Shown here: positions 8,810-16,651 of the stretch, piece by piece | How the letters are laid out: each line of letters starts with the position of its first letter | Numbering within the stretch: position 1 is the stretch's first letter | From: Lachnospiraceae bacterium | GTDB lineage: Bacteria; Bacillota; Clostridia; Lachnospirales; Lachnospiraceae | Direction of reading: 5' to 3' | NCBI GenBank assembly: GCA_900751785.1 | Contig: CAADSM010000012.1 | Coordinates: 1 to 17,709, forward strand | DNA length: 17,709 bases | Program-made: the position numbers and the translations under genes | The notes under the pieces: generated by a model | What the model was told of the DNA's origin: nothing | What the model saw: the letters and a program-made list of their open reading frames with translations, nothing else | Database searches by the model: none

Positions 8810-8965
8810 ATGGAAATCCTAATATTTATTCTCACCATTATAATCGGCTTCATCGGAGAGATCATGTGTATGCAATTTCTCAAGTACCCGGGAATAGGTC
8901 CCATATTTGCTACAGCCTTTATAGGATCAATTATTTTATGGGAGATCCGAAAGAAGGATAAATGA
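8810..8965 (+). CDS. 51-aa small membrane protein
   Basis: An isolated plus-strand ORF running from ATG at 8810-8812 to TGA at 8963-8965. It has a strong purine RBS (AAAAGGGGGAAG) 6-10 nt upstream. The peptide is very hydrophobic, with a first helix of about residues 3-24 (ILIFILTIIIGFIGEI), a short PGIGP turn near 27-31, and a second helix of about 32-44 (FATAFIGSIILW), ending with a basic RKKDK tail. It probably spans the membrane twice with the C-terminus inside. I do not recognise a family. No toxin-like antisense RNA is evident. The RBS quality and hydrophobic pattern support a real gene, while an antisense frame over the same DNA (8779-9078, minus) has no such support. Confidence 0.68.
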   Translation: MEILIFILTIIIGFIGEIMCMQFLKYPGIGPIFATAFIGSIILWEIRKKDK

Positions 8966-9058
8966 TTTACCGCAGGGCAGTGTCCGGCATAACTGACCGG
9001 GATTTTCCGGCGTGTCTGCCGATACTCTGTCCTGCTCTTTTCGTTTTCAACATTCATC

Positions 9059-9829
9059 TCATCCACCCCGCATCTCACGGATCATACTGACAATGTCATA
9101 TCCATAATTGTCTCCCGTCGCCCATCCGACGCCCTCCGGGTTCTCCTGCTGCCCCAGCCATTCCACATATGGCGCGGAGCCCTTCTTCACATACTCGTAT
9201 CGGTCGTCCACACACTCCTGCGAAAGGGCGTCCGTGGTGGCATATCCCTTCAGATGCTGGATCTGTGCGCGTATCCCGGTGCGCACATCAGGGTACGAAT
9301 TGCCCGGGACTCCTCCTCCGGTCGTCCCCAGCCCGGCAAAATTAAACTGCTCGATGGACGCGTCTCCCCCGTACTGGAGGAAGCCCGTCTCTTTCATCGT
9401 CTGTGCGAACGCGACTTCCGGGCGTACGCCTTCTGCGCATGCCTCGTCATAATACATCTGGCAGAACGTCTCGATGGAGTCCGCCCCGCCCCGGGACAGC
9501 GCTTCCGACGGGTACGTCTCGCCGGAGGCGTTGAAGTAATCCACCATTTCCTGCGTCGTCACAGAACTGCTGCCCATGATCGGATACTGCCCGTCCGCGA
9601 TCGCTTCTTCTGCCCCGGCAGAAGCATCTGCTGCGCCGTTCTCCGCCCCGCCTTCTGCTGTCCCGGCATCTGTCCCGACGTCTCCCTGCGCCGCCTGGGT
9701 CAGCTCCTCAGCGGCATTTACCGCCTTTTCAAAAAGACCGGCGCGCCCGCCCGCGGCGAGCCCGACCACCAGAAGGACTGCAAGTCCTGCTTCCATATAC
9801 AATTTCAGGCGTTCTTTTCTCCGCTTCAT
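9059..9829 (-). CDS. Membrane-anchored glucosaminidase-domain protein (peptidoglycan hydrolase)
   Basis: 256 aa. A basic head (MKRRKERLK) and a membrane helix at about residues 11-28 look like a signal anchor. A low-complexity Ala/Gly/Asp/Glu-rich extracellular linker (about 45-80) follows, then a glucosaminidase-type (PF01832-like) domain from about 88 to the end. Family features visible are E147 in AQTMKETGF, aligned with the catalytic Glu of the 'AQ..LESGW' motif, FNFAGLGTTG at about 163, and DVRTGIRAQIQHLKGYA, the C-terminal lobe signature. It should hydrolyse glycan strands of peptidoglycan at the cell surface. AAAGGAGG lies 5 nt before the ATG. It is transcribed divergently from the DUF6512-type gene and does not appear to be part of the GAG operon. 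Confidence 0.87.
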   Translation of the reverse strand: MKRRKERLKLYMEAGLAVLLVVGLAAGGRAGLFEKAVNAAEELTQAAQGDVGTDAGTAEGGAENGAADASAGAEEAIADGQYPIMGSSSVTTQEMVDYFNASGETYPSEALSRGGADSIETFCQMYYDEACAEGVRPEVAFAQTMKETGFLQYGGDASIEQFNFAGLGTTGGGVPGNSYPDVRTGIRAQIQHLKGYATTDALSQECVDDRYEYVKKGSAPYVEWLGQQENPEGVGWATGDNYGYDIVSMIREMRGG

Positions 9830-9906
9830 ACAGTCCTCCTTTCATGCTGCCCTTTCACATCCGCCGCTGATACTGATCTGCCGCTTTCCCTGTACCATAT
9901 TTATCC

Positions 9907-9936
9907 TTTATAACACAAAAATATGCAGATAAGCAA
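9907..9936 (-). promoter_or_regulatory. Candidate promoter for the glucosaminidase gene
   Basis: On the minus strand, TTGCTT (9936-9931) and TATAAA (9912-9907) are separated by 18 nt, in an AT-rich stretch about 75 nt upstream of the ATG at 9829. The -10 matches 5/6 of consensus but the -35 only its TTG core, so this is tentative. Confidence 0.45.
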
Positions 9937-10015
9937 ACAAAATCATAATTTTCTTCTGCCTGCATATACTATGGTGAAATCTGCTGTATTTCGATTATAA
10001 ACTGGGAGATTATCT

Positions 10016-10516
10016 ATGAAACGATTGAAATTATACCTGATCCTGGGTTTCCTCTTCACTGCCGTGCTGGGGACCCTCTGGCATTTTCTCTATGACTGGA
10101 CCGGGCGGGGCGCCATAGCCGCGCTCTTCTTCCCGGTGAACGAATCCACATGGGAGCACATGAAGCTGATCTTTTTCCCCATGCTCCTATGCACGTTCTT
10201 TCTCGCAGCCCGTTTTAAGGAGGAATATCCCTGCCTGCCCGGCGCTCTCCTGGCGGGGAATCTGCTGGGGACTCTGAGTATCCCCGTGACATTTTACACG
10301 TATAAAGGAATTGTCGGCCGCAGTTTCCCCGCGGCCGACATTGCAGTGTTCCTGGCCGGCGTGCTGATCGCTTTCCGAACCGCCTGGGTCCTGAGAGAAT
10401 CGCCCGCCGTCTGCCAGTATCGTAATCTTATTTATTTGTTCACAACCTGCTTCGCGGCGCTATTCTTTGTCTTTGCTTTCTTTCCGCCCGCGATCGGCCT
10501 GTTTGCCGAGCCCTGA
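10016..10516 (+). CDS. DUF6512-type integral membrane protein
   Basis: 166 aa and almost entirely hydrophobic, with about five membrane helices (roughly 7-27, 32-40/50-65, 75-95, 105-125, 138-160). The FPVNESTWEHMKLIFFP stretch (residues about 39-55) is, as I recall, a hallmark of the DUF6512 family, common in Clostridia and of unknown function. It keeps polar Asn/Glu/His/Lys residues next to a helix, suggesting a buried functional site. An SD-like GGGAGA lies 6 nt before the ATG. It is the only sizeable plus-strand gene here and lies divergently from the glucosaminidase gene. Its last 57 nt overlap the end of the convergent PL8 gene. Confidence 0.82.
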   Translation: MKRLKLYLILGFLFTAVLGTLWHFLYDWTGRGAIAALFFPVNESTWEHMKLIFFPMLLCTFFLAARFKEEYPCLPGALLAGNLLGTLSIPVTFYTYKGIVGRSFPAADIAVFLAGVLIAFRTAWVLRESPAVCQYRNLIYLFTTCFAALFFVFAFFPPAIGLFAEP

Positions 10517-13500
10517 ACCTGCCGCGCATACAAGGGCGAGGGCTGCCGCCGCTGCGTACAGCGGTACTGCCGGGGAGCTGTCCCCGGTCTTCACCGCGCG
10601 GTCCGCGCTGCTGTTCACAGTTCCCGCGGTTCCTGAGCCGGCTGAGCCGGTTCCGCTGTTTCCTGTATCTGTATCAGCGCCGGCTGCATCTGATCCGCCT
10701 GCTTCTGTCTTCGCCGTAAGTCCGGCCAGTGCAGCCTTGAGAGCAGACTGTGCTTCTTCTACCTGCTCCTTGTCCGCCTGATCATCGTCAAATACGGCGA
10801 CCGCATCTGCAAGCGCTGCTGTGAGAGCCTGCACAGACTCCTCCGTATATACCGCTGTGTCGACAGACTGCGCCTGGCTGATCAGGTCCTCGAGAAGCTC
10901 CTTGCTCGGTTTCAGACGGAGATTGCCCATTGCGGCGAGAAGCTCTCTCCAAGCCTCCTCGATCTCCTTCTCCATCGCATTTTCATCAGCCGCAACTGCT
11001 CTTGCGCTGTCCAGCGCCTCTGTAAAGACATCCTGCCCTGCCAGGAGATATCCGTCAAGATCCAGGCTCTCTGCCATCGCGATTACCTTGTTCAGGTTTG
11101 TCTTGTCACCCTGCTTAAACGACAGATACTGCATTGCGCGTACCAGCTCCTGCCAGCTCTCATCCATCATTTCCTGTGTGATCGATGTATCGCCGGCTTT
11201 CACCTTCTCAACGATCTCTTCTGCATTGGAAAGCGCTGCATTAAATTTCTCAACGACAGCCGGAACAACGTCTGTTAAGTCTGCATCCTTCGCGAGCTCG
11301 ATCGCATACCCCAGCAGCGCTGTCGAGACAGATGTCTCCGCCCCTTCCTCTTCATAAGTCAGCGTCAGCTCGTAGGTCTTTCCTGCTCCTGCGCTTGTAT
11401 CGACTGTGATATCCACGCCGTCTTCCGTTGCATTTACCACAGCCTCCTGATCCCCGTCCACGTACTGAAGGTTCTTATATCCGCTGACATGAATCGTCAC
11501 GGAATCCTGCGTCTGGGACGGATCTGAGATGCCGAGCTTCAGCGTGCCGTCTTCCTCTTTCATTGTAACAGATGACGCCTGGTCTGCAGAAACATTACCC
11601 GCACTTGCAGCTGTCCAGAACTGATATCCTGATGCGCCGGAGGATCTGTCTGCTGCTGCCTGTACTTCGGCTGTATTGGAGATGATCTCAATCTCTGAAC
11701 CGGAAGCATACTCAGCTGTCTCTTCCTCCGTCCTGCCCGGCAGGAGGACATAGGCATAATCCTCCGCGCCTTCTTCCGTGCCGTCTCCGTGAGACACTGC
11801 AAGGCTTAAGTAGTCTCGTGTCACATCCTCAGAGCCTGCCGCGCCGTCTGCCACGGCTCCGTTGATATCCTGGAAGCTTCCTGTACGCGCCTCTCTCTTG
11901 ATCTCGAGATCCTCACCTTCCGGGAAATAATATCCGATGCTGTCAGTCCCGCTATTTCCCTCGATCCATGCATATTCCACGCCGGCCGCACTGCTCTCTC
12001 CAAGCTCTGCCTGTGTCTCTTCACCGTCAACTACAAGTGCGTTCGACCCGTCGTCCCGGATCTGCTTATTCTCGATAATCGTCTCTGTATCTTTTGTGAT
12101 TCCGCTGATGTCCGTTCCAAGAGCCACCACTTCATCATCAAATGCGAACCATGCCTTCTTCGCCGTCAGGTCTGTGTTCTGTCCATGGAAGTCCATAGCG
12201 ATCGTCGCGTACAAGTCCTCTACGGATGATCCGCCTGCATAATCTTTATCACTTGTATATGCAAGCCCGGATTCATAGTTCGTTCCTTCTGTATGGTCTG
12301 TCGTGATTCCCGGCAGGCGGTGCGGATCGATCGTATTCCAGTAATTGTTGGAGAACTGTCCCGCATCTCCATTGTACAGGAACAGAGCGCCGTCTGAGAT
12401 GTGCCATCCCTTTGTGTTCTCCTTGTTCATGTACTCAAAGTTTCCTGTCCTGCTGGAAAACATACTGATTCCCAGTGTATAGCCTTCTCTGTGGATCGTC
12501 GCCTTATCCATGCTGCCGAATATCTTCGTGTACGGCGTTCCGTCGTCGGCTTCGACGCTGTCGTCCGCCGCCAGCTGTTTTGCCGCTATCATAGAGGAAG
12601 CTTCCATTCCGCTGTAGAATGTGTCGAGGTTCTCTGCTCCGGCGAGCACCTGTTTCGTCGCAAAGCTTAAGAGCTGCTCTTTTCTGTCATCCGGAGCGCC
12701 GTCTGCAAGCAGCACGATCGCTTCCAGGATCCCCCGGCCGGTCTCAAGCTCTGTATGGCTCGGTCTCGCGATGCTTCGTCCGCTCACCATATCCATCATA
12801 GCTCCGTCTGCGAACAGCGGGCGGTATCCTTCCCAGATCCATGTATAGACGCTTTCTAAGTCGTCTGCGGAAGCCTGCCATGCCGTGTCATTGGACAGAA
12901 GCAGGATACGCTCGATCCCTTTCAGGAGCGTAAGTCCGTATCCTCCCGTATAGGCAAGATTGCTGTGCTGGATACAGGAACCGTCCTCATAGAAGCCGTC
13001 ACCCTCCGTAACAAACCCCGTCACCGTGCCAAGCGCGTTAACCGCAGCTCCGATACCATCCTGCGTATTGCCGATAGCGCTCCGAAGAGCCGCCACCAGG
13101 GAGGTATCCATCAGGTTGGCGCTCGTCATCTCCATCGTGCCCCAGCCCTGTACCTTATATACGACAGTCGGATCCTGATTGAACCGGTAGAGCGTTGCAT
13201 AGAACTTGTCGATCTGCTCCTGTGTCAGGTCTTCGTACATCAGGATCACTGTGCTTCCAAGCGCCTGCGGGATCCCGATCTCCCAGTGCCACCAGTTTCC
13301 GTAGAGCTGCTTTTCTACATTATAGTTCTCATTGTATCCGTTGTCATACAGCCACTCAAGAGCGTACAGGATGCGTTCCTTCAGGTCCTCATTGTGATAG
13401 AGCCTGCAGTTCTCCGCCGCATATGCTGTCGCCATAGCCTGCAGCCTGGTATATGCCGTATTCAGATCCTCTGTGTAGGAGGCGTCAGAAGTCGCCACGT

Positions 13501-14674
13501 ATTTGATCTCCAGGTCAAGATCGCTCCAGAGCGCGTCCACATGGCTTCCATCTGCAGGGATGTCCGCCATATTCTCCATGGCATCCTCAGCGTCCTGCGC
13601 CATCGTCTCCATACTCGTCTGAAAATCCTCGTCATCCGTGATGGAAGAACCGTTGCCTGTCAGCCGCTCCGTCCATCTGCTGCGCATCTCTGCATACTGG
13701 GGCGCCAGCATCTCCGGGTCGTCCACCTGCACGGTGCAGGACGCGGTATGGCTCTCATCCAGCTTCGCCGTGATCACTGCCGTTCCCAGCGCTTCTGCAG
13801 TGATCATTCCGTTCTCATCTACGGAAACAGCATCCGGATTGGAGGAAGACCACGTAACCTTGGACAGATCCACTTCCTCTGAGTCGCACTGCACTTCCAG
13901 CTGAAAGCTCTCTCCCGGTTTGATCGTCTTCTCAGTTTCGCTGAGGCTGATCTGGTAATCCTGCCACAGCTCGATCGAATCAAACCACACGTCACCCGTC
14001 AGATAGTCAAAAAAGATTTCCAGAGCAAGAGAGCCGCTCTGCGCGCCGCCTACTGACACCAGGTTCTGGAGCGGTACATCGTAGGTGATCCAGCCGTCTG
14101 TCGTTCCGTTTACCCTTGTCCCTTCCGGTGTGATCGTCACATTATTTGCTTTGCCTCTCATATAGAAGCCGTTGTTTCCGCTTACCGTCACATTCTCCGC
14201 CTTCACCTTGGCGCGGAGGATATAGTTCTTTGTAAAATCAACATTCTGCAGTGCGGCGCCCAGCGATACGCTGATTCTTCCCGATGCGTCCGTACTCGAA
14301 TAATGAACCGACTGGCTCCCTGACGCAAAGGTCTCCTTGTCCAGAGAAATCACCGCCTTCTCGTTCGTAAACGCCTTTGCCTGCCACAGTCCGGTCCAGT
14401 TCTTCGCCGCTGTTCCGTCTGCCCAGTAGCTTGCGGCTGTTCCGCTCACTGCCGTCGTCTCTTCCAGATCGTCCGACCAGTAGAGGATCATATTTTCTGT
14501 GCTGTCCTCTGCCTGCATGCTGATCCCGCTCTCTTCCTGCTGCTCACTGATTTCAGCATTTTCTATGCCGGAGGTCTCCTTCGCCTTCACCGGCGCCGCC
14601 GGACAAAAGCCGGACGCCGTCACTGCTGCCGCACATGCCAGCGCCAGCAGTCTGTTCACTTTTTTTAATTTCAT
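10460..14674 (-). CDS. Secreted polysaccharide lyase family 8 (hyaluronate/chondroitin-type lyase), surface anchored
   Basis: 1404 aa from the chosen start, much longer than a minimal PL8. Order: signal peptide (1-30, KKVNRLLALACAAAVTASG); a jelly-roll carbohydrate-binding-like domain (about 60-240, ending VWFDSIELW); a Big_2 immunoglobulin-like domain (about 242-320); the alpha/alpha toroid (about 325-680) and the PL8 beta-sandwich region (to about 1110); three helical FIVAR-like repeats (about 1123-1322); a Gly/Ser/Thr linker; KTGD (about 1362), a hydrophobic helix and a basic tail. Catalytic-type residues N520, H570, Y579, R633 and R637 have the same spacing as N349/H399/Y408/R462/R466 of pneumococcal hyaluronate lyase. 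It should beta-eliminate uronate-containing GAGs to unsaturated disaccharides. The start was chosen because AGGAG lies 7 nt upstream and Lys-rich signal residues follow; an ATG 33 nt upstream lies in the preceding gene. The exact substrate is not determined. Confidence 0.92.
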   Translation of the reverse strand: MKLKKVNRLLALACAAAVTASGFCPAAPVKAKETSGIENAEISEQQEESGISMQAEDSTENMILYWSDDLEETTAVSGTAASYWADGTAAKNWTGLWQAKAFTNEKAVISLDKETFASGSQSVHYSSTDASGRISVSLGAALQNVDFTKNYILRAKVKAENVTVSGNNGFYMRGKANNVTITPEGTRVNGTTDGWITYDVPLQNLVSVGGAQSGSLALEIFFDYLTGDVWFDSIELWQDYQISLSETEKTIKPGESFQLEVQCDSEEVDLSKVTWSSSNPDAVSVDENGMITAEALGTAVITAKLDESHTASCTVQVDDPEMLAPQYAEMRSRWTERLTGNGSSITDDEDFQTSMETMAQDAEDAMENMADIPADGSHVDALWSDLDLEIKYVATSDASYTEDLNTAYTRLQAMATAYAAENCRLYHNEDLKERILYALEWLYDNGYNENYNVEKQLYGNWWHWEIGIPQALGSTVILMYEDLTQEQIDKFYATLYRFNQDPTVVYKVQGWGTMEMTSANLMDTSLVAALRSAIGNTQDGIGAAVNALGTVTGFVTEGDGFYEDGSCIQHSNLAYTGGYGLTLLKGIERILLLSNDTAWQASADDLESVYTWIWEGYRPLFADGAMMDMVSGRSIARPSHTELETGRGILEAIVLLADGAPDDRKEQLLSFATKQVLAGAENLDTFYSGMEASSMIAAKQLAADDSVEADDGTPYTKIFGSMDKATIHREGYTLGISMFSSRTGNFEYMNKENTKGWHISDGALFLYNGDAGQFSNNYWNTIDPHRLPGITTDHTEGTNYESGLAYTSDKDYAGGSSVEDLYATIAMDFHGQNTDLTAKKAWFAFDDEVVALGTDISGITKDTETIIENKQIRDDGSNALVVDGEETQAELGESSAAGVEYAWIEGNSGTDSIGYYFPEGEDLEIKREARTGSFQDINGAVADGAAGSEDVTRDYLSLAVSHGDGTEEGAEDYAYVLLPGRTEEETAEYASGSEIEIISNTAEVQAAADRSSGASGYQFWTAASAGNVSADQASSVTMKEEDGTLKLGISDPSQTQDSVTIHVSGYKNLQYVDGDQEAVVNATEDGVDITVDTSAGAGKTYELTLTYEEEGAETSVSTALLGYAIELAKDADLTDVVPAVVEKFNAALSNAEEIVEKVKAGDTSITQEMMDESWQELVRAMQYLSFKQGDKTNLNKVIAMAESLDLDGYLLAGQDVFTEALDSARAVAADENAMEKEIEEAWRELLAAMGNLRLKPSKELLEDLISQAQSVDTAVYTEESVQALTAALADAVAVFDDDQADKEQVEEAQSALKAALAGLTAKTEAGGSDAAGADTDTGNSGTGSAGSGTAGTVNSSADRAVKTGDSSPAVPLYAAAAALALVCAAGSGLGKQADRGRKESKDKE

Positions 14675-14678
14675 TTTT

Positions 14679-15470
14679 CTACTCCTGTTCTGTTCCATAA
14701 ACCTCAAACTGTGTTAATGCCGGGAAGGGAGACGGATCGTCCGCTTTCTTAAGGTCGGAAAACTCCAGCCACTCGATCTGCTTCGGTTCAAAGCAGAACT
14801 CCTGCCCGTGTCCGCCCTTCTCAAACGGAAGGATCATCTCTGTCCCGTCTGAAAATGTCACTTTCCCTTCTGTCCACCAGTTATCATGCGGGAAATCCGC
14901 CCGCAGATAAATGATGATCTTATCTGCCTTCACTGTTCTTCCGAAATCCAGCCGCCACTTGGCGTCCTCCCTGCGGTTGATGCCCCAGGACTCATAGGGC
15001 CATCTTCCGTGACACTGAGGAACGATCGTTCCGTCAATGGCATTCATCGCCGCGAACACTGACTCTCCCCGCGTCTCCACGTTGGCAGATGCGTGCGGAT
15101 ATGCGTTCTCCTGTCCGTGCTGGTCGTTCACGTTCACAGACAGGCAGCGATATCCGCTGTACTCGAATACTTTTGCTTTTCTCACACTGATGAGATGCCA
15201 GTCTCCTTCAAATGCCTTTGGAGAAAGGTTCAGCTTCTGCTCGCCGAAGGGGACCGCATACTCCATTACCCCTGTAAGGTACACCATGGATCTCCCGACT
15301 GCGTCGTCAACCTGAATCCACCAGAAGCTGTTCTTCGGCTCCGCCTCGATCCGAATCCTGTCGCCTTCACAGTAAAAACGGTCATAGACAAATGCAGCCT
15401 CTTCACTGCCGCTGTACTCAGCAAGCACTTCCCCGCCCGCGTTCAGCACTTCTATTTTAATCTTTTCCAT
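14679..15470 (-). CDS. Cytoplasmic discoidin-like carbohydrate-binding protein of the GAG operon
   Basis: 263 aa with no signal peptide or membrane segment. The N-terminal half (about 1-105) is a beta-rich domain of unknown family, with motifs such as EGDRIRIEAE and FWWIQVDD. The C-terminal half (about 125-260) resembles an F5/8-type-C (discoidin/CBM32-like) beta-sandwich: AMNAIDGT, WGINRREDAKWRLDFGR, a run of alternating strands (KADKIIIYLRADFP), and a terminal FEVYG strand. Aromatic residues (WPYESWG, DNWW) could stack on sugars. It lies between GH88 (28 nt upstream) and the PL8 gene. Its TAG stop is only 4 nt before the PL8 ATG and its last codons carry the PL8 SD, so expression is tightly coupled. 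No catalytic motif is seen; binding or chaperoning of oligosaccharides inside the cell is a guess. Confidence 0.75.
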   Translation of the reverse strand: MEKIKIEVLNAGGEVLAEYSGSEEAAFVYDRFYCEGDRIRIEAEPKNSFWWIQVDDAVGRSMVYLTGVMEYAVPFGEQKLNLSPKAFEGDWHLISVRKAKVFEYSGYRCLSVNVNDQHGQENAYPHASANVETRGESVFAAMNAIDGTIVPQCHGRWPYESWGINRREDAKWRLDFGRTVKADKIIIYLRADFPHDNWWTEGKVTFSDGTEMILPFEKGGHGQEFCFEPKQIEWLEFSDLKKADDPSPFPALTQFEVYGTEQE

Positions 15471-15498
15471 ACTTTCTTAACTCTCCCTTTTCTGCTGC

Positions 15499-16626
15499 TT
15501 ACCAGTAAGGTATCCAGTCCGGATCACATACACGGCAGAGCGCTTCCATATAGAAATAGTCGCCCCACAGATCCGGCTCGTCCACTCCCTTACCTTCCGC
15601 GTAAGCGTACACGCCGTGGAGCAGAAGTCCTTCGCTTTCCGGCTCTGCCGCAGTGGACGCCTGATCGATCAGTGTCTTGAGCATCCCGTACGCCTTCTCT
15701 GTTTCCTGCATTTCCAGCATCCCGCATGCCGCGATCGCCAGCGCAGAGCTGTCTCTCGGCTGATCCGATCCCTCACCGAAGATCAGATCCCAGTAAGGCA
15801 TGCCGTCAGAAGGAAGGTGGGAGTCAAAATACTCCACGATCTTTCCGTACAATTCCTTCTCCTCCTCCGACATTCCGTCTCCGGAAATCCTTGCGTGGAG
15901 GGGCATCCCCAGGATGGCCCACGCCTGTCCTCTCGCCCAGCAGGACTGATCCGAGAATCCCTGGTGGGTCGCCCCGTGATCCGGAAGTCCTGTCTCCGGG
16001 TCAAAATAAAAGGTATGATAGGTCGAGCAGTCCTCCCTGACGATATTCTGTATCACGTTCTTATAATGGCTCTCCGCCATCTCCCGATAAGCAGGATCGC
16101 CTGAGATCTCGGACGCACGGTAGAGAAGAGGCAGGTTCATCAGGGAATCAATGATCAGACGGTATTCCCCCGGCGCTCCCTTTTTTCCCCACGCCTGGAT
16201 GAAGCCGCCTTTCTGCTGATACCGGTCTGCGAGCACATCCGCAGCCTTTATGACCACGCTCTTCAGGCACTCATCCCCTGTGATCCTGTATCCAGCCCAT
16301 ACAGACAGGCTGTACAGGAAACCGATATCATGATGCTCGAGGACGACATGATCCTCAAGCCTCTTTTCAAAGCTCTTTATGTTCTCTTCCGCCAGAGCCC
16401 GGAATTTCTCCTGCCCGGTATACTGATACGCCATCCACAGCATGGCCGTCCAGAACCCGTTGGTCCAGTCGTCATTCTCTCCCACGCTGTACACGCCGCC
16501 TTCTGCACAGGCGGATGGAAACTTTGTCCCATACCTTTCCATTTCCCTTTCCAGGACCGCGCAGATCCTGTCAAGCTCTTCTTTTGCCCAGGCCGGCGCC
16601 CGGCTTACATTCATTGTCTCTGCCAT
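15499..16626 (-). CDS. ugl: Unsaturated glucuronyl hydrolase (GH88)
   Basis: 375 aa with no signal peptide, matching the usual size of cytoplasmic GH88 enzymes. These add water to 4,5-unsaturated uronate disaccharides made by PL8 and other lyases, releasing the unsaturated uronate and an amino sugar. The alpha/alpha-barrel signatures are NGFWTAMLWMAYQYTG (about 56-71), HHDIGFLYSLSVWAGY with D100, QAWG (about 144), LIIDSLMNLPLLY with D160, and DQSCWARGQAWAILG further on. D100 and D160 correspond to the catalytic Asp pair (D88/D149) of Bacillus UGL. The start at 16626 was chosen because AAAGGGAGG lies 9 nt upstream. An in-frame ATG at 16677 would overlap the preceding gene and add residues with no family match. 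The chosen start is 25 nt past the kduD-like stop. Confidence 0.94.
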   Translation of the reverse strand: MAETMNVSRAPAWAKEELDRICAVLEREMERYGTKFPSACAEGGVYSVGENDDWTNGFWTAMLWMAYQYTGQEKFRALAEENIKSFEKRLEDHVVLEHHDIGFLYSLSVWAGYRITGDECLKSVVIKAADVLADRYQQKGGFIQAWGKKGAPGEYRLIIDSLMNLPLLYRASEISGDPAYREMAESHYKNVIQNIVREDCSTYHTFYFDPETGLPDHGATHQGFSDQSCWARGQAWAILGMPLHARISGDGMSEEEKELYGKIVEYFDSHLPSDGMPYWDLIFGEGSDQPRDSSALAIAACGMLEMQETEKAYGMLKTLIDQASTAAEPESEGLLLHGVYAYAEGKGVDEPDLWGDYFYMEALCRVCDPDWIPYW

Positions 16627-16651
16627 AGCCTGCAGCCTCCCTTTCAGATGA

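Noticed and set aside
8966..9058. GC-rich partial inverted repeats downstream of the glucosaminidase gene (GGCAG...CTGCC with CCGG blocks)
   Set aside because: Pairing is interrupted and no poly-T tract follows on either strand, so calling a terminator is not justified.
8779..9078. 99-codon minus-strand frame between the glucosaminidase gene and the islet
   Set aside because: It is antisense to the 51-aa membrane protein, overlaps the glucosaminidase gene end, and the peptide lacks domain-like patterning. The opposite-strand ORF has the better RBS and composition.
12965..13882. 305-codon plus-strand open frame opposite the PL8 gene
   Set aside because: It mirrors the PL8 catalytic region on the other strand and has the Arg/His/Val-rich composition of an antisense frame; no RBS or motif supports it.
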